In this document: positions 1 to 57,200 of the stretch, piece after piece
Layout of the letters: every line of letters starts with the position of its first letter
Numbering within the stretch: position 1 is the stretch's first letter
Assembly (NCBI RefSeq): GCF_037975245.1
Contig: NC_092567.1
Coordinates: forward strand, 21,428,376-21,492,375
From: Apostichopus japonicus
Lineage: Eukaryota; Echinodermata; Holothuroidea; Aspidochirotida; Stichopodidae
DNA: 64,000 nt
Direction of reading: 5' to 3'
Notes under the pieces: generated by a model
Databases searched by the model: none
The model's input: the letters and a program-made list of their open reading frames with translations, nothing else
What the model was told of the DNA's origin: nothing
Translations under genes and position numbers: made by a program

Positions 1-277
1 TAATGTTTTTGTACTGAAATGGCCGATTTGAATGTCTTGTGCCCACGTGTCTCCAACATTGACAGTTTACATTCAAATATCGTACAAATATACTCTCTCA
101 ACGCTAGTATGTCTTCAGTTATTCACATGAATAGAAAAAGGGTTGGAGGGTCTGACATTTTTATTGTAGCAGGATCTTCTGCAGGCTTTTTGCAGTAAAT
201 AAGCAAGATTATTTAAGCTGCTTTTTCTCTCTGTGATTTTCAGCTACAGTACATATATATATATGTATATATGTATG

Positions 278-323
<46 letters not shown>

Positions 324-3300
324 ATATCACACGGTACAGTAAGATAGGGAACACACTATGTTAAGGTTCACCACCAATTAGATCAGTCAATATATATAGA
401 AATTGGCAGTTAATAAACAGAGATTTGGATAATTTATACTTGGTCACAAATACCACATGACATTATAATCTTATAAATTATTTCATAGTCACGGATTTCT
501 TTCTGCCTATATAAATACAGACAGTCGAATCTCAGACTGATCTATTTCAAATTCTTCAAAATGTTAGGTTTTTGATGGATGGTTAGAAGAAGCAAAAAAA
601 TGATGTATTTAATTGTGTTGTTCCATGTCTCTTTGGGAAACATGAAAGACAGCCTTTTTCTGGCTTAGTTTTGGTGGCCTTGTGAATATCATATTTCACT
701 GTCAATTATAAATATTTGATGGCAACAAAAATGCTATATATAATATGAGCGAAATCCATTGTCTATAAATGTTTAAATATTTCAGTTGGTGAATGTGACT
801 TTGTAAAATAGTAAAAGACTCGCCTATTTTTCTTTTTTCTTCTTTAAGGCAGAATTTACATTAATTCCATTTTCTACACCAAATTTTATAGTGACTCAGC
901 TTTTCTGAATTGAGAAAGAGAGAGAGAATAATCAATGCTTCTCTCTTAGAGCTGTCATGCTCCTAGTACTGCTGGGATAGGCATGAAACTGAAATGTCAG
1001 CCCACAGCGAAATCTTTGTACCTGATACTTTTGTGCCACAGCACTTAAGAATGTTCTTGCTCCCGTGACAAAAATTGGACAAAACGGGCATTTATCGGAC
1101 GAGTAGTGCGACATGTTGTCCATCGGCAAAAGTTGGTAAAAGTCTCTGTGGGCTGCCTTAAAAAAAGGACTCTTAAAAGCTTGCACCCAGAAAAACCAAG
1201 GGAAAGTATGAAGAAGGTTTCAGATCCTAGTGACACTGACAAAAAGATAGAGAAACATTGCAAAGTATAGTTAAAAACCCATTCATTTTAATTTTTTTTT
1301 CATTTTATTTATTTCCAGTATAAATGTAAATATTTATAAACAGGACATCAAAAGTGAGTTAGTGTACCAAAATAAATAAATAAATATTAAAATTTAAAAT
1401 ATATATATTTGGTGAATATAATATATATTTGATGAATGGACCATTCTGTCCCTACTTTAAGATATCGTCCTATTAGTTGAATGTAGCCTAATTTGACTGG
1501 CTAAATCCTACCTTACTCCGTGAATTTGGTTCACGGTGGTCTGATCTGTGATGTCATCATCGACTCCCTTTCTTAAAGTAAGATGCATTTGGATGTTTGC
1601 ATAAGCTGTCAACATTCTAGGTATTTAGGATAGCATCCAAATGGACCTCTCTCTGTTCATTTCTATTAATATCATTTTCCTCTGTGAATTAATGATTTAA
1701 ATATTATTTAAGGAAAAGCAAAACAAATTTGCAGCTCATTTGGCCATGGGGACAATATTTTACCAATTTTTAAAATTCACTTCTTTGGTAGTTAGCAAAA
1801 TGCTATGAGGATGTGGTTAAGACATGAGGGATGCTGGAAATTTGCACAACTTTTGGTGAAGCAGTCAGCTTGAGCCACTGGTCTGTCTCTTTAAGATTGT
1901 ATAAACCTCCAGGCACCCATCCTTCCAAACAGTTAACTCTTTACCTTCTCCTCCTGGATATAATGATGTTATTTTCTTTGGCCAACGAGGCGATACAGGC
2001 TCACACAAATCTATAAGTTCGTGTCTCAGTCAAAATGTCATGATCGCTATAAAGAACCGGCCCACAGTAGACTTGACAAATTGGAAAACTCTCCCGTGTG
2101 GCATAACAGGAGGGAGATCTCCGATAGTTAATATAAGCAAAGTTAGCACACTGGATAAGAGGAGTAATTACGGTCTCAGTTTCCTGTATAACAGTCGACA
2201 GAGTTAGTTTAGTAAAGTTAAAATCTCGGGAGGTGTCAGCGAGATTTTGATGTTGGAGTCTTGAAGTGTTACATCAACTAGCATTGCCCGTGGGATATTG
2301 ATAGATACCCTGGGGATTAAATTTAATTACAGGTCAAAGGGGATGGGGTAAAACATGAGTATGTAGCAAGTTATCCTACTCAGAAAGTACGCTCCATTAG
2401 AAAATATAATTATTCTAAATTAGAACTGTCCAACGAAGGGATAAGGGGAAGGGTAGGAGGGGTAGGGTAGGAGGGGGAGGGATGGGGTTGCAGGAGAGCA
2501 TCATACAAATTGCTCCTCTAATATATGACCATCTATTTATCAATGTTTTCTTAAAAATATTTCCATTCTTTGCTTTTCTCCAAACAACAGGCAATGCTTT
2601 TATGCATTGACCTTGCTATGAACATACCCTTGTAGTATTTCTATGACAATATATTGATGCTGTCGTCAATGAATATACAGTATGCTATTTATATACCGTA
2701 GCAGCCAAGCAGTGATGTATTTTTTCCTTTAAAGTCCTTTAAAGTTGGCACTTTTCCTTTTAGGTATTTTCCTTTTTACTTTTTTTGAAAATAAATATAA
2801 ATATATGAAGATGGCTAAAGTGGTATTTTGATCCTGTAAAACCTTGTATGCTCTTTCAGTTGATGCATTATTTTGCATTTTTAATGAAAAATAGGTATTT
2901 GAACTTTTTCTCACCCAAACAATTTTTTTTTTTTTTGCTTTCAATATTTCGATCTTGAAATTGTGAAATGTGATGTGGAGGATGAAAGACGAATAAAAAT
3001 GCAACAAAAAAATGACAGAAAATCATGATACTTAGAAAATATTTTGGGAAATAAACAGCTCAAATGAAACAAAAAAGGCTCTGTCTAGATCGAACATATA
3101 CTACCTTGTGAAATCATATAAGCTGTAAGGCTACGGCGGAATTTGTGAAAATTACTACCTCGTAACGAGGAAATGGCTACCAGCCCACGGAATATTTGTT
3201 TATCGGCTCTTCATAAAACACCAAAATTGGCAATTTCTTGTAGACGGCCCTAATAGTCAGGGAAGCTGGTTTATTTGTGTCATTAAATTTGTCTGGTAGA

Positions 3301-4278
3301 CTGTCTGGGAGAATGATTCCGTAAAAAATTTACTCTCTTCATCTCGTGTCACATAAGAGTGGAAACCCGCCGGCGAAACGCTTCGTAGTAAATGTCACAC
3401 TTTATCGAATGTCTTCTTCAATGGCAGACCTGGAAGGTCGCCGAATGTCGGCATCTCCATAAACAGATTTTTCTTTTTATTTATTTCTTTGCCGGTCAAC
3501 CCTAGATTATTATTTATTTATGATCCAGGTATTGTTGCGGTGAGCGTTTAGCGGACATGGCGTAAACGTTTCTACGAACTTTAATTTTAAGTCGGGGGAC
3601 ATTCAGGATGAAAGATTATCGGGGAACGTTTTTTGGGGATTCAAAAATGGAGATGAAAATCTGAAATTTTTTAGAAACCTGTTGTCTTTGTTAAATTATG
3701 AAAATTTTGAATATGGAATTTCACAGCTTTCTCTCCTTTTCAGTATTTGAATAAGTACTGGAGGAGGGATTGCTAATAAACTACGGTAGTCATGAAAATT
3801 AAAATGAAATATTACTGTCAGGCAGTTTTCTTCTCCCCAAGAGTAGGAGAAGTGTAGATAAACACCATACCTGCCAACTCTCACGGTCTTACAGAGAGAC
3901 TCGTAATAATCATATGATAAAAATATATTTATAAAGCGCAACAATTCCATAAAAACATGAACAAATGGTTTTATGTATCATCTCTGGAGGAGTGAAGGCA
4001 AAATACGTCATGATCTTGTTCATGCCGAACATCCCGAGAAAAAATTTTGATGAATTTGAAAGAAGTAGAAATAATTTTGCTTGAAATTTTTGGAACAAAC
4101 TTGCAACCAGCAAATGACATCATGCTCTCTTTTTAAGGAACAGAAAATGTCGGAATTTGAGATATAAAAGAAGCCAGAAAATTGCAATTGAGTGAAATCA
4201 GATTTCAGCTGTTTTGAAATTGAGTATTTCAATCTCCATTTAACCAACTATCAAAACTTCTCTAATTAAACACAATAG
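1..4278. other. PPFIA: Upstream intronic or 5' DNA, no gene seen
   Basis: This is AT-rich DNA with no exon resembling the N-terminal liprin coiled coil. It holds a TA repeat near 255-320, short A/T runs, a G-rich stretch near 2440-2490, and a somewhat less AT-rich unique stretch at 3120-3620 without a usable frame. Short reverse-strand open frames around 930-1260 match nothing recognised. It probably is an intron, because the liprin N-terminus is still missing. Confidence 0.55.
255..320. repeat. TA microsatellite
   Basis: Nearly pure TA dinucleotides, with short TATG/GTAT interruptions in the first half. Confidence 0.9.
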
Positions 4279-47565
<43,287 letters not shown>

Positions 47566-47607
47566 CATGACCACTGACCTATGCTGTCTTGCTCTTACAC
47601 TACTCAG

Positions 47608-48445
47608 GTATGTAGAAGAAAATTACACCATATTTTAGTTTCAGATTTAACTCTCTCAGTCCGCCGAAGAGACAGAATCCAAGAAAAGATATAAGTGTAT
47701 TATTTTTGTGAGACCTCTTGCATTTGATAATTCATATTGGACCCGACTTATAGCCATTTAAAAACTTCTATGCAAATTCTAGAGAGGATTTAGTGATGCC
47801 AAAATCGTATTGATGTTCCATGTTACATTAATGATGACTTGTAATTCAGTGTGATACATTTAAGTCCACACCAAGATGAAAGCGAAAGTAAATTGATAAA
47901 AATAACATCACAAACCATCCATGTCACATTGTCTTTCATATGATATCTACTAAAAGGTGATCATTACAAATTTTAATTCGGTTTCAGTCACCCCAAGTCA
48001 CTCCAAGATTAATGTATGTCGTCCAGTTACAGAGTTGTTGACAATTCATAATCATGGACGTTAAATTTGAATCTAAGATACTGACTTCGGTCAGCTTGCG
48101 GTAATGATAAGCCAATGATGGCTTCTTCGCAAGTTCCTGATTGCAGGATGATCTAAAATGCATATAATACATACATAATACTCTGAAAATTGTGAAACAT
48201 TAGATACCTGCATAAGTTCAAATTTGAAGATTTGTTAAATTAGACACTATTGTGGATCTCCAGTTCATTAGGTTCAAATTGGAAGGATTTTAAATTGGAC
48301 AATATTATTCCCCATTGAATATGCTGTGATGGTTGCAGGCAAGTACCTTTAAAATGTCCAGTGCAAATTACCACATTTATATGACTCTCAAAGAGTGCTA
48401 CCCTTTGTTTTATATGATGCATGCATTATGCTGTTCTTTTCACAG
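47608..48445 (+). other. PPFIA: Probable 3'UTR intron of liprin-alpha
   Basis: A strong donor (CTCAG-GTATGT) follows the stop codon by 42 nt. A strong pyrimidine-rich acceptor (GTTCTTTTCACAG) ends at 48445. No open frame lies between. The interval is unique AT-rich sequence. The intron starts closer than about 50 nt to the stop, so by the usual rule it should not trigger nonsense-mediated decay. This is inferred from splice signals only. Confidence 0.5.
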
Positions 48446-51400
48446 GTACTGTTTTCTCTTGTGACTCTCAAAACCATCGATGCAAATGATGCGTTTTGCC
48501 AATGGACCAATCAGAAGACTCGACATTGAAAGAACATTGGGATAGAAGCTGCATGCAGGCTAACAACATGTAGACATAAAACAGCAATTATTTTCAAAGT
48601 AATCGATTCGCGGAAAGATGTTTAAAGACTACTCCAAAAAGTGATGTATTACAAATGTGGGAGGTTTATTGTTTTGTATATCATCTAAATAACATTTGTT
48701 TATTTATTTCCATACTCAAAGCCTTTCTTTGTGGGAGAAATCAGTTACATAATATTTTGGCATTCCAAAACATTACCTACCTCCCTCCCATCGTAAAAGG
48801 AATTATATAGTCCAGAAATTGTGATCGGCAAACCCGGTGTTCTTTGTATATTTCACCGACATTCACATCGTTCGTTAAGCTACGATTCCGTAGTTGAAAA
48901 GTTAGATCTCGAATCACAATAGTGCATTGTTACAAGATTATAATCATTTGTATCAGGCATTCCTTTGTCTGATGTCTATGATTTTCATTTCTTTGTCTGG
49001 CTGGCAGTTTTTGTTTTGGAATAGTCGAACATATTTGCTGATTTCTCACCAAATGAACGGTTTACAATAATTAGAGGACCAGTTTCATCCTAAGTTCTTT
49101 GCGAAATACGTCTCTTGGAAACGAGAAGCATCATCCTTCCTCCCTTGAGGATTACATCTTTCCATATGTTTGTTCTTATACTGGAGCTAATAATGGGGTG
49201 AGTTTGTAAACAGGAAGTGAAGTCTCAAGTGTAAATGTTTTATCCTCTTACTTTATAGCCCTTTTTTTAATTGTTGAGACATTTAAATACCGATAAAATT
49301 TGTCAACATTGTCGGAAATAATTTTGAAATGCAATTTCAAAATAATGTTCTATGCTACGGAGTAACTGAATATCAAAACAGTGTTTCTGTTTTCTAATGC
49401 AGTCAAAGCTTATTGCAATTATTAATAACTATGATCAAGTTAAAAGTAGAATGCTAAGGGGGACTGCAGTCAGGCTGTATAGGATGCAAATCTTGCAGCT
49501 GCTGCATCCCTTTCTATTTGATACGGTGCCCAAACCTCATCCAGAATAAATGCCAGCTCTCGTAACGTCCCATGTCATTTTTCAAGGTTCAAAACAAGAG
49601 TAAGTCCTTTCTTTGTAACAGGCATGAGCTTTTTCCGCGAATTCGCAGAATATCCATTATTTCTTTTCTACCTCCGAGATTAACACCTCTCGATTTCCGT
49701 GAATTTCTAACAACAGCGTTGTATCATTTGATCCGTTGTTCGCATGTTTTTCATTAACTATGGATATGTAAACTGGAGCCTATACCGCAATTTTGGCAAA
49801 GTTCTGTGATTTTTTTTTTACCCCAGGTTCATCCCTGTCGTAATCAAACAGGATATCTTCAATCTTCTCTCTAGAATAACTTACAGAAACTTTCATCTCT
49901 AATATCTCTTAGCAATAGAACATTGCTAATGGGAAAAAACAAATTTTGAAAGGCATACATTTTAACCTTGAGACTTCACATTTCTACATGTTGCAAAAAG
50001 AACCTCTTTTAGCTTTGTTAATCCCACTCATTGTGTATTATATATTCTTGCCTGTCACCATAATAGGCCTCTGTTACCGAAGATCTGTAGCTCACCGTTG
50101 ACATTCCTTCGTGTATTTGAGGGATCCTTTGACAAATGCAAAGAGAAACCAAAACAATTCACACCAGAGGCCAGTCAGTCTCACTATGGTTTGCTGTTGT
50201 AGGCTGATTTCTGCCCCAAATTTTACCCACCAATGCAGTAACATTTTGTTCCTGGAACTCTGAGCAATTATGTTTTCCTTTTTGTGGGGGGGGGGTTCTT
50301 TCCTTTCGGGACAAATCGTAAGGCAGAAAGCAAAGGAAAGTAATAGTGAGTACAAATTTGCATAAATCATATAAAATTATACTTGTTTCTGACTTTCTTT
50401 TGAAAATTTTCTGATATTCTGCTCTTGTATGTAGCTGCATAATCATGTGGCTTTGGTGCACACATGCAGGGCAATTTTTTGACCATTTAGGAATTGAACC
50501 TTTTCATCTCTGTTATCAATACCATCTCACAGATGTTTTAAAATGGGTTTCCTCCTGTTAAACATCAAAATGTATTCCATGTCATATTTTGGGAATGGAT
50601 AAGAATTGGGTTTTTTTTTTTTTTTTTTTTGGGGCTTTATCATTTTTTATTTCATGGATCAGTTTGCATGTTAGTTCTCATAGCAGTTGTGAATTTTATT
50701 GCAGAGTTTGTCTATTTTGTTCGCATTTTGTGCACCAAAATTTACCTCATGCTAAAAAAAATTTAAACAATTCATTTCATAATAATCTCTAAAATCTAAA
50801 CTCAGCAGAAATGTACAAAATCAGAGAAGCTTTGTTTGGCAAAACTTTGCAGTGACAAAACTAGCACAACAAAACAAGAAAAACATTCCCAAGTTTTACA
50901 ACTTTTTCTAGTATACTGAAGATGTGATGAGTGAGGAATACTTTACTAATAGGAGAAATAACGATCGTTCATGATTCCAATCGTGTTTTATACACTAAAC
51001 AATATTCGTAGTCAATTGCATGGTGGTTTAACAATTTTGTTAAAGTAATGTCAAGTAAACACACTAACATATTAATGATAATTTATTCAGTTTTGTCATA
51101 AACAGGTTTTATTGCTCTAAGGATAAACAGCAACAAATTCATCGAAAAGTTAAGTTCATAAGCGTCTATCCAAAGCTGGTAGAAGGGGGTGAAAGTAGTG
51201 GAAAAGGGTTATTAAAGAAAGAGAAATGTAAGACTGTGTTCATTGTGTTGAAACCACAACCATGCATTAAAAGCAGGTTTACAAGCCTCCCTGCCTTGTG
51301 TAATGTGAATATTCGGGAGGGGGGTGGGGGAGATATGTGATTTTCCAACAGGGCAGTGTAGCTCTTGTTTATGTTTCTACAGAAACAAATTTTCTTCTGT

Positions 51401-54270
51401 TGGGAAATAGAAAGGTAAAATTTGTAATTTTATTGTCTGATATTGCATCAACAGGCATACACACCTTGTGTTACTCTCATTCCTTCAAAATATTGGTGAC
51501 ATATTTGTGTTTTCTGCTTTTTAGAATTGCTTTCAGAATAGCTTGTTTAATTCATCTCATATTTTCAGATTAGCTAATAGTTTATAACCGTAAAGATAGT
51601 TCCTTTTTTGTGTGATGTGTTTAAATAATGAATGACATGCACAGAACCACCGATTAAATTATGACTAAAACTGCATTTGACTTGTTATTACAGCTGGCTG
51701 GCAACTTTCAGTCAAATTTTTATCATATCCACCAAAGGTTACATAAATTTTGAGAGAATTGGGAATTAATCAGACCTAGGGTACCCCCTTCAGACTTTTC
51801 CTATTCACAAATGTTAATTAATGAGTTCCATTGGATTTGAATAGATGATTTCCCAAAATACTTTAAAGTATTTGAAATGACACTTCCCTAGTGGAGGCTT
51901 ATGAAATGCATCGGTATGGAATAATGGACTCACAGCATGTTGCCAACCACTTTAGGTGTAGACCCAACCAAGGGCAGAATGGTCCTACCGACTAGGGACC
52001 ATCGTGCCCGCTGGGTCCATTGTCAGATGTCCTCATGGTCCCGAAATGTGCTCACGATCTCGTCCAAGGTGCCAAAGGTCACGCCTGTTCAAATGCCCTG
52101 GTGCTGCTAGGAGGTAGCAATTTATGCCTCATTCTAGATTTGCGATAAAGAATAATCCTTGGATTTTTAATTGCTCTCCTTGATTGTTAGTGGGGTATCT
52201 TCTGATAACTTTAATATCTGTGGATTCAGTTGATATCCATCATCTTATATGCTCAAACATACTTTCTATAAACTGAATGTGTCTTCTTCTTTTTTCATCG
52301 TCGTTTTCTCAAACTGTGCCGATCCGAGACACCTCAACTCTCTCCCTACATATGTCTACAGTATTTATTACATAATCATATTTTCTTACAACTGTACATT
52401 GTTATGTTTTTCTCATTTTCTTTTTTTTTCCCTTTTTTTTTTTTTTAATGTTAACCTCTAATTTTCAAGGATTCTGACATTTTTCAGAGAACAAGATGCT
52501 GTGTATCCCCCAAACAGGAAAGGTTGCTTATGGAGCAGTGACATTTTTTGTTTTCTTTATACATCATATTTATTGGCAAAAAAAACGTTTTTTATACTAT
52601 GCAAAGTGTATGCAGATGTGATATTCATATGAATAATGTAAATAGGTTCTACTGATTATGTTTCATGATCATTACACATAATTTGTAATTTTTAGGAATA
52701 ATGAGCATGTTCTTCAAAGGGCATCAACTCCCTTTTTTTTTCTTTTTTTTTTGGCCCTGTCTGACTTTCATACGGGTCAATCTCTCAAGTGGCTATGTAA
52801 GTTTAAAAATTTGTCCTAAAATTAGTTCGGTCTGATTAAACTTTAGATTATTTCAAATTAAGTTTGACAGGTAAACTGTTAATAAGTGGCTAAAAGAAGA
52901 GGTTTGAGATAAAAGTGGCATTACTGGGACCAAAGTGAGAAATGTGCATCAAAATCTATTTTGTTCTGTGCCCTCACCTCTTCCCCTCCCCCCCCCCCCT
53001 ACTTGCATCAGCAAGTTATATTCTTCAGTTTAATTAGTCACAGTGGTTTATGTCAGTGGTACTTTTTAGTCAAATATATAGCGAACCCTTCCCCTTCCCT
53101 TGGGCAGTACTGGTGTTTGGTCTTGCTACAACATTAAGGCGTCGATAGACTTCACATCTCGCTGAATCCTCCCGCTTTCTTCAGTAAACATTTAAACCCC
53201 AGTTAAATTTCCTTGTTAGACTAAGTTACTTAAAAACTCAATACAAAACTTAAATCAGGAGCATTTTATAGATCATAGATTGCTTTACCCATAAACGTTT
53301 TACTACCAGGCACAATAATGTTTTGCATTCAAACAATTGACTAATTTATGTCTTTTCCCTTTAGGTATCTTATCGAAATTGCTGAAATTTTGGATGCATT
53401 TTAAGGAGACTTTCTGCTTACCTATGAAAAGTATCTTTGGTTTCACATTGCGTTCGGAATTTTTTAATAAGTTTTTAGTATCGCTTGGTTCCGTCACTGG
53501 CCTTGTATCTTGCTATTCCCCATTGATTCAGTTACTGACTATCAACAAATTGGAAAATGTTGTATTTAGAATTAACAGTACAAACTTTTCTTTACCTGTG
53601 CAAATCTTTCAAGGAATGTTGCATCTGTAGAAATCAGTGAAACCAATGTTATAGCAGATCATTTGTGTTTTTTGTTAAATACTCTTTCGTTGTTCATATT
53701 TAAAATCCTGCCCAGTGGTGAACATAAGGTTTATTCCATGAAATGTTCAAAGTCAATTTTTGTGTGTGTGTATGCAAAAAAAAACGTTGTGTGAAAGAGT
53801 AATCAATCATGCTTTAGACATGCAGCGCCTACATGAAGACATGCGGAATTCATGTGGTTTTCATGCATTGGACATGTGACCATTGTGCAATAGGCATGTG
53901 AAGATCAGTGGTTGGATCATGCAATGAATGGATGGTGTGGATGATAGTTAAATGAACGTGATGATGTATGGATATTGTATAAAACGTAACAACTAACATA
54001 CAATGAGAGAATTGTGCTATAAATACTTAATAACTTTGTGGACATAATGATAATATGAAATGAACATTAAAAAGAGTTAATTCATAGATAACTCCAGAAA
54101 CCTCCGTGTTATCTTTTTTCATTGTCTGTTCTTTCTTGTCACCTTTACCATATTTAACAGTTTGAAATGTGGTTCTAGAAATCAAGGAAAGCGAAACGAT
54201 AAAATCTAATATCCGGATGAATTGAAACGATATAACACCATCCATGGTACATCATCACAAAATTGAAAGA
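48446..54270. other. Liprin 3'UTR tail and intergenic DNA
   Basis: No coding block with splice support was found. The mRNA end was not fixed: an AATAAA at 49545-49550 is possible but lies beside a dispersed repeat. Other contents are a G10 run near 50286, a T-rich tract near 50610-50632, a GC-rich patch at 51940-52140 and C-runs near 52988. A 97-codon open frame at 53337-53630 is not recognisable. Confidence 0.5.
49431..49530. mobile_element. Shortened copy of the CAGGCTG MITE-like family
   Basis: GTAGAATGCTAAGGGGGACT, GCAGTCAGGCTGTATAGGAT and CTTGCAGCTGCTGCATCCC match the family ends, with the middle missing. Confidence 0.6.
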
Positions 54271-54274
54271 AAGA

Positions 54275-57200
54275 AATTATAATCACATGGTCGCCCTAAC
54301 CCCTGTGCATGATTTTGGCAAGAATTTAAATAGTGGTGATTTTGGTCGAAAATTGAAAAAATCATAAGGGCATTACCTTACCAAATCGCCAGATTTGGGC
54401 CCAAAAATCACATTTCTCAAAGTCGGTCAGCATTCTCTTTTTGGCCTCTCAAGGGCCCAGACGAGCTTCTCAAGCAAGTTTCATGAGTCGTTCTATGAAA
54501 TTTTTAGGCTTGATGGGGTTACTAAAACATTAAGATATAACGATTTAAATTTAGGATTAAATATGTTTTTTCACTAATAAATTGATGGATAATAACGATA
54601 TTATCTCTGGTGTATAATCACAAGGTCGCCCTAATCCCTGTGCATGATTTTGGCAAGAATTCAAAAAGTCGTGATTTTGGTCGAAATTTGAAAAAATCAT
54701 AAGGGTATAGCCTTACCAAATTGTCAGATTTGGGCCCAAAAATCACATTTCTCAAAGTCGGTCAGCATTCTCTTTTTGGCCTCTCAAGGGCCCAGACGAG
54801 CTTCTCAAGCAAGTTTCATGAGTCGTTCTATGAAATTTTTAGGCTTAATGGGGTTACTAAAACATTAAGATATAACGATTAAAATTTAGGATTAAATATG
54901 TTTTTTCACTAATAAATTGATGGATAATAACTATATTATCTCTGGTATATAATCACAAGGTCGCCCTAATCCCTGTGCATGATTTTGGCAAGAATTCAAA
55001 AAGTGATGATTTTGGTCGAAAATTGAAAAAATCATAAGGGTATAGCCTTACCAAATTGTCAGATTTGGGCCCAAAAATCACATTTCTCAAAGTCGGTCAG
55101 CATTCTCTTTTTGGACTCTCAAAGGCCCAGACGAGCTTCTCAAGCAAGTTTCATGAGTCGTTCTATGAAATTTTTAGGCTTAATGGGGTTACTAAAACAT
55201 TAAGATATAACGATTAAAATTTAGGATTAAATATGTTTTTTCACTAATAAATTGATGGATAATAACTATATTATCTCTGGTATATAATCACAAGGTCGCC
55301 CTAATCCCTGTGCATGATTTTGGCAAGAATTCAAAAAGTCGTGATTTTGGTCGAAATTTGAAAAAATCAGAAGGGTATAGCCTTACCAAATTGTCAGATT
55401 TGGGCCCAAAAATCACATTTCTCAAAGTCGGTCAGCATTCTCTTTTTGGACTCTCAAAGGCCCAGACGAGCTTCTCAAGCAAGTTTCATGAGTCGTTCTA
55501 TGAAATTTTTAGGCTTAATGGGGTTACTAAAACATTAAGATATAACGATTAAAATTTAGGATTAAATATGTTTTTTCACTAATAAATTGATGGATAATAA
55601 CTATATTATCTCTGGTATATAATCACAAGGTCGCCCTAATCCCTGTGCATGATTTTGGCAAGAATTCAAAAAGTCGTGATTTTGGTCGAAATTTGAAAAA
55701 ATCAGAAGGGTATAGCCTTACCAAATTGTCAGATTTGGGCCCAAAAATCACATTTCTCAAAGTCGGTCAGCATTCTCTTTTTGGCCTCTCAAGGGCCCAG
55801 ACGAGCTTCTCAAGCAAGTTTCATGAGTCGTTCTATGAAATTTTTAGGCTTAATGGGGTTACTAAAACATTAAGATATAACGATTAAAATTTAGGATTAA
55901 ATATGTTTTTTCACTAATAAATTGATGGATAATAACTATATTATCTCTGGTATATAATCACAAGGTCGCCCTAATCCCTGTGCATGATTTTGGCAAGAAT
56001 TCAAAAAGTGATGATTTTGGTCGAAAATTGAAAAAATCATAAGGGTATAGCCTTACCAAATTGTCAGATTTGGGCCCAAAAATCACATTTCTCAAAGTCG
56101 GTCAGCATTCTCTTTTTGGCCTCTCAAAGGCCCAGACGAGCTTCTCAAGCAAGTTTCATGAGTCGTTCTATGAATTTTTTAGGCTTAATGGGGTTACTAA
56201 AACATTAAGATATAACGATTAAAATTTAGGATTAAATATGTTTTTTTCACTAATAAATTGATGGATAATAACTATATTATCTCTGGTATATAATCACAAG
56301 GTCGCCCTAATCCCTGTGCATGATTTTGGCAAGAATTCAAAAAGTCGTGATTTTGGTCGAATTTTGAAAAAATCAGAAGGGTATAGCCTTACCAAATTGT
56401 CAGATTTGGGCCCAAAAATCACATTTCTCAAAGTCGGTCAGCATTCTCTTTTTGGCCTCTCAAAGGCCCAGACGAGCTTCTCAAGCAAGTTTCATGAGTC
56501 GTTCTATGAAATTTTTAGGCTTAATGGGGTTACTAAAACATTAAGATATAACGATTAAAATTTAGGATTAAATATGTTTTTTCACTAATAAATTGATGGA
56601 TAATAACTATATTATCTCTGGTATATAATCACAAGGTCGCCCTAATCCCTGTACATGATTTTGGCAAGAATTCAAAAAGTGATGATTTTGGTCGAAAATT
56701 GAAAAAATCATAAGGGTATAGCCTTACCAAATTGTCAGATTTGGGCCCAAAAATCACATTTCTCAAAGTCGGTCAGCATTCTCTTTTTGGCCTCTCAAGG
56801 GCCCAGACGAGCTTCTCAAGCAAGTTTCATGAGTCGTTCTATGAAATTTTTAGGCTTAATGGGGTTACTAAAACATTAAGATATAACGATTAAAATTTAG
56901 GATTAAATATGTTTTTTCACTAATAAATTGATGGATAATAACTATATTATCTCTGGTATATAATCACAAGGTCGCCCTAACCCCTGTGCATGATTTTGGC
57001 AAGAATTCAAAAAGTCGTGATTTTGGTCGAAATTTGAAAAAATCATAAGGGTATAGCCTTACCAAATTGTCAGATTTGGGCCCAAAAATCACATTTCTCA
57101 AAGTCGGTCAGCATTCTCTTTTTGGCCTCTCAAGGGCCCAGACGAGCTTCTCAAGCAAGTTTCATGAGTAGTTCTATGAAATTTTTAGGCTTAATGGGTT

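Noticed and set aside
932-1263. Two reverse-strand frames of 72-84 codons
   Set aside because: No splice context, family match or composition support; likely chance in an intron.
53337-53630. 97-codon open frame downstream of liprin
   Set aside because: Hydrophobic and unrecognised, with no firm splice partner; typical of chance in AT-rich DNA.
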